DNA from: JAVBWI01 sp036677445
Lineage (GTDB): Bacteria > Bacillota > Clostridia > Christensenellales > CAG-138
Reading direction: 5' to 3'
NCBI GenBank assembly: GCA_036677445.1
Contig: JAVBWI010000023.1
Coordinates: 248,001-312,000 of the forward strand
DNA: 64,000 nt
Shown here piece after piece: positions 1-9,148 of the stretch; the first letter of the stretch is position 1; the number at the start of each line of letters is the position of its first letter. The notes beneath the pieces are model-generated. The model saw only the letters and a list, made by a program, of their open reading frames with translations, did not search any database and was not told where the DNA came from. Position numbers and translations under genes: made by a program.

Positions 1-2
1 CG

Positions 3-965
3 CATCACGCGCTGGATATGAAGCTGGTAGATGTGGAATATACCTTCAACGGCAGCAAGATCACGTTTTTCTTCACGGCCGAGGGGCGGGTGGATTTTCG
101 CGAACTCGTCAAAGACCTTGCCTATGTGTTCAAAACGCGCATTGAGCTCAGGCAGATCGGCGTGCGCGACGAAGCAAAGATGCTTGGGGGCTTGGGTTCC
201 TGCGGGCGTCCTGTGTGCTGCAAAACGTTCCTGGAAGACTTCCAGCCCGTTTCTATTAAAATGGCAAAGGAGCAGAAGCTCAGCCTGAGTCCGACCAAAA
301 TCTCCGGGCTGTGCGGGCGGCTGATGTGCTGCCTGAAATATGAGCAGGATGCTTATGAGAGCATGCGCAGGCTGATGCCGCGTACCAACCGTGAGGTCAT
401 CACGCCGGATGGCCGCGGTATGGTGCTGGACAATAACGTAATTACCGAAAAAACCAAGGTGCGTATCACTTTGAACGACGGCACGCCGGACGTGCGCGAA
501 TACCATTTTTCCGAGATACGCAAACCCGGCACGCCGGAGGAAGAAGAGCTGCTCCGGCAGGAAGCGATCGCGCACGCGAAAGCGCGCGAGAGCGAAGCAC
601 ATCCCGCAGAGGATGCGTTCCGCTTTGTAACGGGCTATATTGCCGAGCCGCCCGCGCCTCCCGCAGCGGATATTGCCCCGACCCCCGAGAACCAGCAGGA
701 AGCGCCCCGCAAGCAAGGGCAAGGGGAAAATAAGCGCAGGCCGCGTCAACACAACCCCCAGGGCGGCGGCCAGTTGAGGCCGCAGCAGGGGCAGCATGCG
801 CGGGCGGCGCAGGGGAGACAGCAGCAAAGGACGGAACAAACGCAGCAACGGCAGGATACGAAGGCGGAAGGTGCAGAAGCGCCCAGGCCGCACAGGAGCC
901 GCCGCGGCGGCCGCAACCGACACCGCCGGCCAAATGCGGGCGGAAGCGCGCCTGCGCAAAGCTGA
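3..965 (+). CDS. ricT: RicT/YaaT-like PSP1-domain protein, 5' truncated
   Basis: The reading frame is open to the window edge, so the N-terminal part of the PSP1 domain lies upstream. Visible are the family blocks GVRDEAKMLGG, CGRPVCC and CGRLMCCLKYE, whose cysteines hold Fe-S clusters in Bacillus RicT. In Bacillus this protein works with RicA and RicF and RNase Y in mRNA processing and in competence and sporulation control. After the conserved core (about residue 170 of the visible part) there is a roughly 140-residue tail that becomes rich in Gln, Arg, Gly and Ala and ends in an Arg-rich stretch (HRSRRGGRNRHRR). It looks disordered and able to bind nucleic acid, and is longer than in Bacillus. 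Family assignment is strong; the role of the tail is inference. Confidence 0.9.
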   Translation, partial: HHALDMKLVDVEYTFNGSKITFFFTAEGRVDFRELVKDLAYVFKTRIELRQIGVRDEAKMLGGLGSCGRPVCCKTFLEDFQPVSIKMAKEQKLSLSPTKISGLCGRLMCCLKYEQDAYESMRRLMPRTNREVITPDGRGMVLDNNVITEKTKVRITLNDGTPDVREYHFSEIRKPGTPEEEELLRQEAIAHAKARESEAHPAEDAFRFVTGYIAEPPAPPAADIAPTPENQQEAPRKQGQGENKRRPRQHNPQGGGQLRPQQGQHARAAQGRQQQRTEQTQQRQDTKAEGAEAPRPHRSRRGGRNRHRRPNAGGSAPAQS

Positions 966-1057
966 ATTCGCCCCTCGCTGTCGTTCCACATTTTTTGCAT
1001 TGCAATTTATGGATTGCATGTTACAATAAAATCAACTATAACATGGAGGTATTTATT

Positions 1058-1228
1058 ATGGCTTACGTTATTAATAATGAATGCATCAGCTGCGGCGCAT
1101 GCGAGGGCGAATGCCCCGTCAGCGCGATTTCCCAAGGGGATACCACCTACGTCATCGACGCGGATACCTGCATTGAATGCGGCGCATGCGCCGACGTATG
1201 TCCGGTTGGCGCTCCCAATCCCGCATAA
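1058..1228 (+). CDS. 2[4Fe-4S] ferredoxin, 56 aa
   Basis: A small clostridial-type ferredoxin. Two CxxCxxCxxxCP cluster motifs are visible, with cysteines at 9, 12, 15, 19 and 38, 41, 44, 48; this is the full complement for two cubane clusters. Length matches the family (about 55 residues). The ATG at 1058 is chosen because GGAGG lies at 1045-1049; longer in-frame extensions lack a ribosome-binding site. It is a soluble electron carrier of anaerobic metabolism. It appears to be a single-gene unit, followed by a terminator at 1260-1286. Confidence 0.97.
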   Translation: MAYVINNECISCGACEGECPVSAISQGDTTYVIDADTCIECGACADVCPVGAPNPA

Positions 1229-1259
1229 TTAGATAAAACCATAATATGTGCAAATAAGA

Positions 1260-1286
1260 GGTTGTTTTCGGACAGCCCCTTTTTGT
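1260..1286 (+). terminator. Rho-independent terminator of the ferredoxin gene
   Basis: GGTTGT/ACAGCC stem (one G-U pair) with a six-base loop, followed by CCTTTTTGTTT, 32 bases after the stop codon. Confidence 0.7.
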
Positions 1287-1317
1287 TTATAAAATTTCGG
1301 TCTTCCCGCCCAACCGT

Positions 1318-2991
1318 TTAGAAATATGCCTGGAGCGTGGTTTTGACCCATTCATCTCCATAATAGCCGTAATGGCTTTCCACGGTTTTTGCTTTTAAAT
1401 CAAACACCGAAACGCAGCCTTCGATGCGAAGCTGCTTCCCATCCCGGCTTTTCGGGTTTTTCGCGTAATAGCCGGGATGTTCGCCATAAGGCGCAAGATA
1501 CTCCGCAATGCGCTTTGCGGTTTTATAATCGATGTGCCCCTGCGCGAAGAGCGCCTCCCGCAGCTGATGGTTCAGTTCGTCATAGCGCCACTGTATATCG
1601 TTGACATTCCCATGCGTGACCCGCGCCGTCCACGAGTCCATGGCGCAAAGGCGCATAGGCGGCAGCACAAAATGGTTGGTGGTAATAAACACCCCTTCTG
1701 CCGTTCGTTCCGGCGCAAAATAAAAGCTTTCGGGGCAGTTTTTCTCCTCCGGCGCGCGGTTGATAAAGCCGTCGGGCAAAAACGCATCCTCGTGTAGCTG
1801 CACGCGTGCGTTATTGGTGCGCCGGTAATGCTGCCACAGCCCTTCATTGAACGAAAAATATTCTTCGGGGAATGGATCGCCGCACCGGCGCACCATGGCG
1901 CCGTTGACGACCGGGGCGGGCATATGCGCGGCAATGTACGCGGCGTCCGGCAAATATGGCCGGAGCGCAGGCTGCGGGTATTGCAAAAAATCCAGCCGCT
2001 CCCATGAGGCGCCCGCCTCCACCGTGCAGGCGGCATCGTTCCCGCCGTCGGAGAGAATGTAGTTCCACGAAACGCCGCGGCTGGCGTTTTGTATTACCAC
2101 AGCCGCCTCCTGCGCGCTGCCGCCGCGCAGTATGCATTCGCGCGCAAGCAACAGGGAATTGAGGCCCACGTTCTGCGGGTCACAATTCGCGCCGGGCGAC
2201 ATATTCACCCCCACCGCCACGCCGTTTATATTCACCGCGCTGATGCTGCCCACTATACCGGGCGAGGTAACGCTGACATACGGATAAAGCCTTTCACCCT
2301 GCTCTGACACCGGATTGTGCAGAATATGCGCGAGGTTATTCTGGAACACGCCGCCGGTCGCGAACATAAAATCCCGCGCAAAGTAATGCCCGCCCCCTGC
2401 CGCACGCCCAAAAACGGAAAACGCATTGCACATCATGGTGAGCTTTATTGCGCCCGGCTCCAATTCCGGCGCATGCTTATGCAGGAACCCCCCTGTATAG
2501 ACCAGCGCGCACAGCGCGTCAAACCCCACGTTCATCACGATGAGCCGTTTCAGTGTAACCCGCGTGCGCGCGTTGCTCTTTTTGCAGCCTGCAAGCATAC
2601 CCGCCGCTTCCTCGTGGATATGCCGGGGCAGCGTATTCCACGCGTTTTCCGAAAGTTCATAGAGCAATGCAACCACAAGCTTCTGCAGCAGCGGAAAGCG
2701 GTTCAGGAATTCCATGTCGATAAAATCAAATATAATGCTATCGGTAAAGCGCACCGCCATTTCCGCGATCTGCGGCTCCGCCAAAAGGCCCAGAAGATAC
2801 CCCCGCTCGTATGGCGTGCCCTCCAGATAATAACTTCTTTTGCCGCGGCGGGCATCATAATCCTTCGCGGACTTATGCACGGCCATTACGCCCAGTCCGC
2901 CGGACAGGGCATACGCTTTTTTGATTTGAAAGCCGTCCGCCGCATATGCATTGTACAGCTTTGTCAACTTTAGCTCCGCTTTCTTCTCCAT
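1318..2991 (-). CDS. C45-like Ntn-hydrolase (acyltransferase/amidase family), 557 aa
   Basis: Likely a member of the peptidase C45 / acyl-CoA:6-aminopenicillanic-acid acyltransferase superfamily, which self-cleaves in front of a Cys that then acts as N-terminal nucleophile. The candidate nucleophile is Cys188 in MMCNAFSVFG, followed by a glycine-rich turn and FARDFMF, comparable to the C-N-...-GRNxD region of that family. About 187 residues precede Cys188, so an unusually long propeptide would be removed. There is no signal peptide or membrane segment. The start has GGAGG seven bases upstream. The substrate cannot be read from sequence; lipid amides or penicillin-like amides are only family precedents. 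Confidence 0.6.
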   Translation of the reverse strand: MEKKAELKLTKLYNAYAADGFQIKKAYALSGGLGVMAVHKSAKDYDARRGKRSYYLEGTPYERGYLLGLLAEPQIAEMAVRFTDSIIFDFIDMEFLNRFPLLQKLVVALLYELSENAWNTLPRHIHEEAAGMLAGCKKSNARTRVTLKRLIVMNVGFDALCALVYTGGFLHKHAPELEPGAIKLTMMCNAFSVFGRAAGGGHYFARDFMFATGGVFQNNLAHILHNPVSEQGERLYPYVSVTSPGIVGSISAVNINGVAVGVNMSPGANCDPQNVGLNSLLLARECILRGGSAQEAAVVIQNASRGVSWNYILSDGGNDAACTVEAGASWERLDFLQYPQPALRPYLPDAAYIAAHMPAPVVNGAMVRRCGDPFPEEYFSFNEGLWQHYRRTNNARVQLHEDAFLPDGFINRAPEEKNCPESFYFAPERTAEGVFITTNHFVLPPMRLCAMDSWTARVTHGNVNDIQWRYDELNHQLREALFAQGHIDYKTAKRIAEYLAPYGEHPGYYAKNPKSRDGKQLRIEGCVSVFDLKAKTVESHYGYYGDEWVKTTLQAYF

Positions 2992-3035
2992 ATTTTCACC
3001 TCCATCCAGCCGCCGTCAACGGGATAAAAACCGTA

Positions 3036-3063
3036 CCAAAAAGCGCGCCCGCAACGGGCGCGC
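3036..3063 (-). terminator. Terminator downstream of the DUF3842 gene
   Basis: Perfect 9-bp stem GCGCGCCCG/CGGGCGCGC with a 3-base loop (3043-3063). Read on the minus strand it is followed by CTTTTTTGG, about 70 bases after the DUF3842 stop. Confidence 0.75.
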
Positions 3064-3135
3064 CGCTATCAGTACATTTTATGTATCCGAAAAGAAAAAT
3101 AGGCCGGAGAACAGAGATAAGGCAATTGACTTAGA

Positions 3136-3552
3136 TCAATCCTCTTTTTTCGCAGACGCATACGCCAGTATGCGCGCGGCGGCGTCATCCGCATATTGCG
3201 CAAGCGTCATATGCTGCGTTCCCGCAATCTCTATGCTGCATCGCGTGCTGGGAATGAATACTTTGTAGGCATCCGCGCCGCCCACCGCCATTGCGACGGC
3301 GGGCGAGACCTCTCCCAGCAGCGCGTTTGCCGCAAGCATGCCGATGGGCGCGGCAATAATATCGCTGCGCGACGTACAATAACAGATGGCATTCTCGCCC
3401 GTAGCGCCCTCATCGGCGCCCGCGCGCAGCATGGCGGATGTGGCCACCGCATTGGTGCCCAGCGCCAGCAGCGTATGGCCCTTGCCGCGAAGCCGCTCAA
3501 TCAACGCGCAGCCCACGCCGCCGCCCTGGCCGTCAATAATGGCTATACGCAT
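3136..3552 (-). CDS. DUF3842 family protein, 138 aa
   Basis: Small soluble protein of a clostridial family of unknown function. The N-terminus MRIAIIDGQGGGVG is a glycine-rich nucleotide-binding-like loop, followed by ALGTNAVATSAMLRAGAD and a C-terminal half containing DIIAAPIGMLAANALLGEVSP. The pattern suggests a Rossmann-like fold. The start codon follows AAAGGAAAG. The downstream palindrome at 3043-3063 is its probable terminator. It is 30 bp downstream of the glycosylase gene on the same strand, so the two may be cotranscribed. No function is assigned. Confidence 0.85.
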   Translation of the reverse strand: MRIAIIDGQGGGVGCALIERLRGKGHTLLALGTNAVATSAMLRAGADEGATGENAICYCTSRSDIIAAPIGMLAANALLGEVSPAVAMAVGGADAYKVFIPSTRCSIEIAGTQHMTLAQYADDAAARILAYASAKKED

Positions 3553-3582
3553 GGTTTCACTTTCCTTTCACAATAAATGCGC

Positions 3583-4077
3583 TTAAATGAAATCGTGGAT
3601 CGCCATCCAGACGGGCAGCTTGTCCTCCATGGTGCGGATTTTTTGACGCGGCACCGGGCTGGAAGAGGGCAGAAGCAAATACCGTACGCCTTCCCGCCGG
3701 GGGAAATGCCTGTCGTACATTTGCCGCGCCAAAGCGCCGTTGAAGCAGACCGTGCGCACCAATGGATGTTTTTGTAAAAATGCGGGGATATCGTTGGGCG
3801 AAGCCTCTTTAATATCCTTATCCAGGCTGCCCTCGCGCAGGCAGGAGTCAATCACATCCCACAGCGCGACGCCGTGCGCAAGCAGCAGCGCCGTGCGCGC
3901 TTCATACGCCACAGGATCGGTCTCGCCCAGCGCCGCGCATACGAGCGGCCAAAAATGGTTGCGCGGATGTCCGTAATACTGTTGTTTTGCAAGCGACGCC
4001 GCGCTTGGCATGGAGCCAAGCAGCAACAGCCGCGCCTGCGCCGTCTCAACGGGCGCAAGGCCATAGAGCCTCTGCAT
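3583..4077 (-). CDS. DNA-deoxyinosine glycosylase (uracil-DNA glycosylase superfamily), 164 aa
   Basis: Base-excision repair enzyme of the UDG superfamily, expected to remove hypoxanthine arising from deaminated adenine. Motif 1 reads LLLGSMPSAASLAKQQYYGHPRNHFW, given here as LLLGSMPS then YYGHPRNHFWP, which is diagnostic of the DNA-deoxyinosine glycosylase group; the C-terminal motif is LLLPSSSPV. The upstream extension to 4131 was not used, because the ATG at 4077 follows AGAAGGG at normal distance and begins at the conserved part. Length fits the family. Confidence 0.87.
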   Translation of the reverse strand: MQRLYGLAPVETAQARLLLLGSMPSAASLAKQQYYGHPRNHFWPLVCAALGETDPVAYEARTALLLAHGVALWDVIDSCLREGSLDKDIKEASPNDIPAFLQKHPLVRTVCFNGALARQMYDRHFPRREGVRYLLLPSSSPVPRQKIRTMEDKLPVWMAIHDFI

Positions 4078-4180
4078 ATGTACCCTTCTCGCACGTACGT
4101 AAAAATTGCATATTGCAGGCACGCGCGCCACATACTAAAGCCGATCGTAAGGATCAATCACAGCAAGGAGGTAACGTCAA

Positions 4181-4348
4181 ATGGAAGGAAGACCCGGTCA
4201 GCAGAGCATTGGCTGCGAAGTAAGCAGTTGCAAGTATTATCGTGACAATGCATGCAATCTGCGCGGTATCGTCGTCAAGCCATGTAACAACTGCAGCAAC
4301 GGTAACCCTGAAGACGAAACCCTGTGTGGCTCCTACGAGGCGAAGTAA
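4181..4348 (+). CDS. DUF1540 domain protein, 55 aa
   Basis: A small cysteine-rich protein. Translation begins MEGRPGQQSIGCEVSSCKYY and shows Cys12, 17, 25, 35, 38 and 49 in the DUF1540 arrangement (I-x-C-x-V-x-x-C-x-Y near the N-terminus and T-x-C-x-S-[FY] near the end; here TLCGSYEAK). Such proteins are common in Clostridia and may bind metal; their role is unknown. AGGAGG lies eight bases before the ATG. A strong terminator follows at 4376-4404. Confidence 0.88.
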   Translation: MEGRPGQQSIGCEVSSCKYYRDNACNLRGIVVKPCNNCSNGNPEDETLCGSYEAK

Positions 4349-4375
4349 CGTACTATTCTTCGTCTTTTGTATGGA

Positions 4376-4404
4376 CGAAAAGGCGGCGTAAAGCCGCTTT
4401 TTCG
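4376..4404 (+). terminator. Terminator of the DUF1540 gene
   Basis: Twelve-bp stem CGAAAAGGCGGC / GCCGCTTTTTCG with one G-U pair, a five-base loop and a T5 run in the 3' arm, 28 bases after the stop codon. Confidence 0.8.
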
Positions 4405-4553
4405 TTCTGGCCGCTGACAAAGTCCCGGGAACATTGTCAGCGGGGTTTTCTGTGGGTTGAAATGCCGCTTATCGGCGGCATTTCCTCGCCGATTTGACGC
4501 ACAAAGACGCTGCACTATCAAATCGGATCGAAAGTGGGGGATTGCGATCCCCC
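4376..4553. repeat. Hairpin cluster A (five stems)
   Basis: Convergent intergenic stretch of 293 bp holding no gene. Successive inverted repeats: 4376-4404 (12 bp, one wobble), 4411-4443 (CCGCTGACAA/TTGTCAGCGG, 10 bp), 4459-4484 (GAAATGCCGC/GCGGCATTTC, 10 bp, six-base loop), 4489-4526 (CCGATTTGA/TCAAATCGG, 9 bp) and 4536-4553 (GGGGGAT/ATCCCCC, 7 bp, four-base loop). The first two can terminate plus-strand transcripts. The stems differ in sequence. The same architecture recurs at about 37.3, 42.6 and 62.7 kb. Confidence 0.75.
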
Positions 4554-4641
4554 CCAAAGGGGAGAGTTTGCCGGCAGTCCGGACGAATAGGCGGCGTAAG
4601 CCGTTGCCAAAACCATCGGGGGGCCGAAAAAGCCTGCCGCG

Positions 4642-5352
4642 TCATGAATTCCGCCGCGTGCGGCCGGCAATGTTTAAAAGGCGCAGCAGCGTAACAAGGC
4701 TTGCAAGCGCAGCCACCACATAGGTAAACGCCGCCGCTCGCAGCACGCGCTTCGCCTGCGGCACTTCGTCATAGCTGAGATACCCGCCGCTTTCGAGCAT
4801 TTCAATGGCGCGGCTGGAAGCGTTGAACTCCACCGGCAGCGTGATGACCTGAAAGAGCAGCATGGCGCCAAAGAGTATGACGCCGAACATGGCAAGGTTG
4901 AAGCTGCCAAACAGCAGCCCCGCGATCACGATGAACGGCGCCGCCTGGGAGCTGATGTTGGCCACGGGCAATATGGCGTTACGAATGCGGATGGGGACAT
5001 ACCCCTGCTCATACTGCATGACATGCCCGATCTCATGCGCGGCGACAGCAAGTGCTGCAACGGAACGTTCGTTGTACACGCTTTGACTCAGGCCCACAAT
5101 ATTGGTTTTAGGGTTGAAATGGTCGGTCAGGCTCCCCTGCACCGAGGTTACCTGTACGGAGCTGCCCTCCTGCCGCAGCAGGTCGCGCGCAACGGTCACC
5201 GCCGGCACGCCCGCGCTCGCGGGTACGCGCGCGTATTTCTGGAACGTACGCTGCACGCTTGACTGCGCAATCAGGCTTAATACCAGCACGCCGATCAGCG
5301 CAAGCAGCATCCACCCGTCATATCCATAATAATACAGCGGATTATAAAACAT
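4642..5352 (-). CDS. YugP-type neutral zinc metallopeptidase, membrane-bound, 236 aa
   Basis: Integral membrane zinc peptidase of the YugP family (Zn_peptidase_2). An N-terminal membrane helix (WMLLALIGVLVLSLIA) follows FYNPLYYYGYD; the zinc site HEIGH lies in VAAHEIGHVMQYEQG, and two further hydrophobic segments (about residues 125-175) plus a C-terminal helix follow. Length (236) is typical. GGAGGG precedes the ATG. Physiological substrates are unknown. It stands alone on the minus strand between hairpin cluster A and an orphan gene. Confidence 0.92.
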   Translation of the reverse strand: MFYNPLYYYGYDGWMLLALIGVLVLSLIAQSSVQRTFQKYARVPASAGVPAVTVARDLLRQEGSSVQVTSVQGSLTDHFNPKTNIVGLSQSVYNERSVAALAVAAHEIGHVMQYEQGYVPIRIRNAILPVANISSQAAPFIVIAGLLFGSFNLAMFGVILFGAMLLFQVITLPVEFNASSRAIEMLESGGYLSYDEVPQAKRVLRAAAFTYVVAALASLVTLLRLLNIAGRTRRNS

Positions 5353-5446
5353 GGAGATCCCTCCTTATACTCCGGTTTTCATTAGTATAACACAAAGCAG
5401 CCTCAAATTCTCGGCCGCGGTGTGAACCGTTTGTGTCAGACCCGTT

Positions 5447-6484
5447 TCAATCCTCCGAAATGTTATCGATCAGCCCGTTTTCAAACGCGAATGAAAACAC
5501 GCGCACCGGCTGTATGCCGTCCTTCGCAGGATAAATGAGCCCCATGGCGTGCTCCTGGCGTGACAGCGGCAGGCGGCAGCCAATAAATTCGCCCATGCAT
5601 TCATGAACGGTATCGATGTCCAGTCCGTCGTGCAGGCCGGGGGAAAGATAGGAGAACGCCTCCTCCCATAATTCGTAACGGACAGCCTCGCAAAAAGCGC
5701 GGATTATCTCCCGTCCCGGCGCGGGCGGCATCGGCGTATGCGTGAAAAACCCAAGCTGCGGCTCCTCGGCCGCAAACTCACCCCCCGTCCAGCGGTATAT
5801 CTGCTTGCGCTCATGCCCAAGCTGCGTATGCAGGCGTTGAAAACGCGTAGCGGCTTCATTATGGAAGCCTACTGCGTGGCCTGAAATACGCAGCAGCTCA
5901 TGGTAATCCGAATCCAATATCAAAAGCGCTCCGCCGTAGTCTTCGGGTACGTCGCCGCCGGGCAATTCGGGCTCCCCCGCTATCGCGCAGAGCATGCCGT
6001 TTTGCGCCAGGCTTAGTTTGCCGGTATGCGCCGCGCTCAAATGCGTGCCATACCGAATACGCGTACCCTCCTCCACCGCAAGGCGCAGGCCGTTCTCGTA
6101 ATAGAGCGTGGCGATACAGCCATCGGACAAGGTAAGCTGATCGATTGTGAACGGAAACACAGGCTCAGGCAATTCCGGCAGTATGCCGGGCTCCAGCACC
6201 GATTCATACACACCGCCCGGCCACGCGTATACCTCCACATCCCCGCTCTCCACGGGCTGCAGCACGCCTCCCGCAAAGCACAGCTTGCGCACTTTGGGAT
6301 AATAGCGGAATTCGCCGTCGGACAGCGGATAAATGCCGATATAGTATTCGCCGCTGTCCGAAAGTGGCAGCGCCAGATGCTCGCCGGGGGATGCTTCCCC
6401 TACCGCCGCGCCGTTCATTTCCACCGCGACATTTGCGTGATGCGTACGCACCACCAGCATGGGCATATATGGTTTCAACAGCAT
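5447..6484 (-). CDS. Unrecognised protein, 345 aa
   Basis: I do not recognise a family. The protein is soluble, acidic and rich in beta-prone segments, with no signal peptide and no membrane helix. The N-terminal 80 residues (PYMPMLVVRTHHANVAVEMN, then SGEYYIGIYPL) resemble a small beta-sandwich. The C-terminal 90 residues (REIIRAFCEAVRYELWEEAF through SFAFENGLIDNISED) look helical and then beta, reminiscent of NTF2-like folds, but this is a guess. The frame can be extended to a TTG at 6502, but GGGAGG sits inside that extension, so the start is the ATG at 6484 or the TTG two codons later, which has better spacing. Confidence 0.75.
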   Translation of the reverse strand: MLLKPYMPMLVVRTHHANVAVEMNGAAVGEASPGEHLALPLSDSGEYYIGIYPLSDGEFRYYPKVRKLCFAGGVLQPVESGDVEVYAWPGGVYESVLEPGILPELPEPVFPFTIDQLTLSDGCIATLYYENGLRLAVEEGTRIRYGTHLSAAHTGKLSLAQNGMLCAIAGEPELPGGDVPEDYGGALLILDSDYHELLRISGHAVGFHNEAATRFQRLHTQLGHERKQIYRWTGGEFAAEEPQLGFFTHTPMPPAPGREIIRAFCEAVRYELWEEAFSYLSPGLHDGLDIDTVHECMGEFIGCRLPLSRQEHAMGLIYPAKDGIQPVRVFSFAFENGLIDNISED

Positions 6485-6636
6485 CGCCTCCCTGTTATAC
6501 AAGCTATGCGGGCAGGGGCGGCATAATACTAATTTTGCGCGTGGCCGGCGGTATGCCGCGATCCGCGGGTTTCTCTCTGTCTGTCCGCATCAACCTGTGG
6601 TATACTGTCTATATCAGTTCTTAGGAGGAATGATCG

Positions 6637-8016
<1,380 letters not shown>

Positions 8017-8105
8017 TAGCAGACGTATACGCTGCTCTCCATCGGGTTGTTTGCCGTGCTGGCCTTTTCGGCCGGCATAGTATAAATTTTGCAAGAGGTT
8101 CACGC

Positions 8106-8738
8106 ATGGAAAAAGGACTCAAGGTTGTCAGCCCGCGTTATCAGCAAATAGCCGCGGACATCGCTGCGAAAATAGCAAACGGGCATTACAAGCCGGGCGA
8201 AAAAATCTACGCGCGCTCCAGCCTCGCAAGCCAGTACGGGGTCTCCGCAGAAACGGCGCGCAGGGCGATTTGCGTGCTTTCCGACATGCATATCGTGGAC
8301 GCCGCCAAAGGCAGCGGCGTCATCATTTCCTCACCGGAAAACGCGCGCAAATTCGTCAAACAGTATTCCGATATCCGTACCGTTAACGATTTAAAAAAGG
8401 AAATCCTGCAAAGCGTGGAACGCCAAAGCCAGGAACATGCTATTTTGCGGGAGCAGATTGCCGAACTGATCGATAAGACGGAGCGCTTCAAGGCGATTAA
8501 TCCGATGATCCCGTTTGAGATCGTCATCCAGGCAAACACACCGCACCTTGGCAAAACCGCGTCGGAACTGAATTTTTGGCACAACACCGAGGCCACTATC
8601 ATTGCCGTACGCCGTGACGACACTTTGATTCTCTCGCCCGGACCCTATACTTCCTTTCAGGCGGGGGATGTCGTGTATTTCATCGGTGGAGAGGGATGTC
8701 CGGAACGAGTCCAGGATTTTCTATACCCGGACAAGTAG
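8106..8738 (+). CDS. busR: BusR-like GntR regulator with C-terminal RCK/TrkA-C domain, 210 aa
   Basis: Two-domain regulator. Residues 1-75 form a GntR winged helix-turn-helix (YQQIAADIAAKIANGHYKPG, then SQYGVSAETARRAICVL). A coiled-coil linker follows (about 90-135), then an RCK_C/TrkA-C domain (FEIVIQANTPHLGKTASELN to the C-terminus). This combination matches BusR of Lactococcus and Streptococcus, a c-di-AMP-responsive repressor of the glycine-betaine importer BusAA-AB. The next protein-coding genes are such an importer, which supports the assignment. The ATG at 8106 follows AGAGGT; the upstream extension overlaps asnS and is rejected. c-di-AMP binding is inferred from the family. Confidence 0.88.
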   Translation: MEKGLKVVSPRYQQIAADIAAKIANGHYKPGEKIYARSSLASQYGVSAETARRAICVLSDMHIVDAAKGSGVIISSPENARKFVKQYSDIRTVNDLKKEILQSVERQSQEHAILREQIAELIDKTERFKAINPMIPFEIVIQANTPHLGKTASELNFWHNTEATIIAVRRDDTLILSPGPYTSFQAGDVVYFIGGEGCPERVQDFLYPDK

Positions 8739-8751
8739 TACATATATCGAA

Positions 8752-8901
8752 ACAGTACCTTACGGCACTTTTTCAAGCATTACAGGAACAACCTGTGCCT
8801 GCGGCGACGGCGACGGCCCGCAGGCCTAGTATCCGAGGCGTCTCCCGCCGAGGATTGGTTGTTCCGGCAAGGAAAGCTTGCGCCGTAAGTCTTTGTACTC
8901 G
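8752..8901 (+). ncRNA. Candidate structured RNA between busR and the betaine operon
   Basis: The 410 bp between the busR stop and the next gene contain nested complementarity. Closing stem: AGTAC 8754-8758 with 8895-8899, then CTTACGGC 8759-8766 with GCCGTAAG 8882-8889. P2: GGAACAACC 8785-8793 with GGTTGTTCC 8857-8865. P3: GCCTGCGG 8797-8804 with CCGCAGGC 8818-8825. P4: ATCC-GA-GGCG 8831-8840 with CGCC-GA-GGAT 8846-8855, including a tandem GA/GA mismatch. P5: GCAAG/CTTGC 8867-8881. P2-P4 form a three-way junction. The closing stem, large internal loop and 3'-side small hairpin faintly resemble 6S RNA, but I cannot assign a family. A terminator follows at 8981-9007. Confidence 0.5.
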
Positions 8902-8980
8902 CGTCGCACATGTCGCCGCTCGTGAATGAAGCCTAATGCGGCAGTCGTTTGTAGCCATCAAAGATTTTCTTGATACTCTG

Positions 8981-9007
8981 AAACGCCCGTAATGCGGGCG
9001 TTTTCTT
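8981..9007 (+). terminator. Terminator after the busR/structured-RNA unit
   Basis: AAACGCCCG/CGGGCGTTT, 9 bp, five-base loop, then TTCTTATT. It separates the busR region from the betaine operon promoter that starts 77 bp further on. Confidence 0.85.
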
Positions 9008-9083
9008 ATTCTGCCTTTCGCGGGATTTTCCGCCGATTCGGCAGTTTTCGCCTATAAACGGCATTCTTTACGCCCCAAGCGAT

Positions 9084-9112
9084 TTGACTAAGTAACAACT
9101 TCCATATATAAT
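9084..9112 (+). promoter_or_regulatory. Sigma-A promoter of the betaine ABC operon
   Basis: TTGACT (9084-9089), a 17-bp spacer and TATAAT (9107-9112), about 37 bp before the ATG of the binding-protein gene; AAAGGAG is the ribosome-binding site. Confidence 0.85.
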
Positions 9113-9120
9113 TAAGTTGT
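9095..9120. promoter_or_regulatory. Inverted repeat over the -10 box, candidate BusR operator
   Basis: ACAACTT (9095-9101) and AAGTTGT (9114-9120) are exact inverted copies 12 bp apart and embrace the -10 box, a position suited to repression. Assignment to BusR is inferred from the adjacent gene, not from a known motif match. Confidence 0.5.
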
Positions 9121-9148
9121 ATGTATATAATTTTGAAAGGAGAAAAAT

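Noticed and set aside
8752..9007. tRNA, tmRNA, SRP RNA or RNase P RNA in the busR-betaine gap
   Set aside because: None of the conserved sequence blocks of these RNAs is present, although the region folds well.
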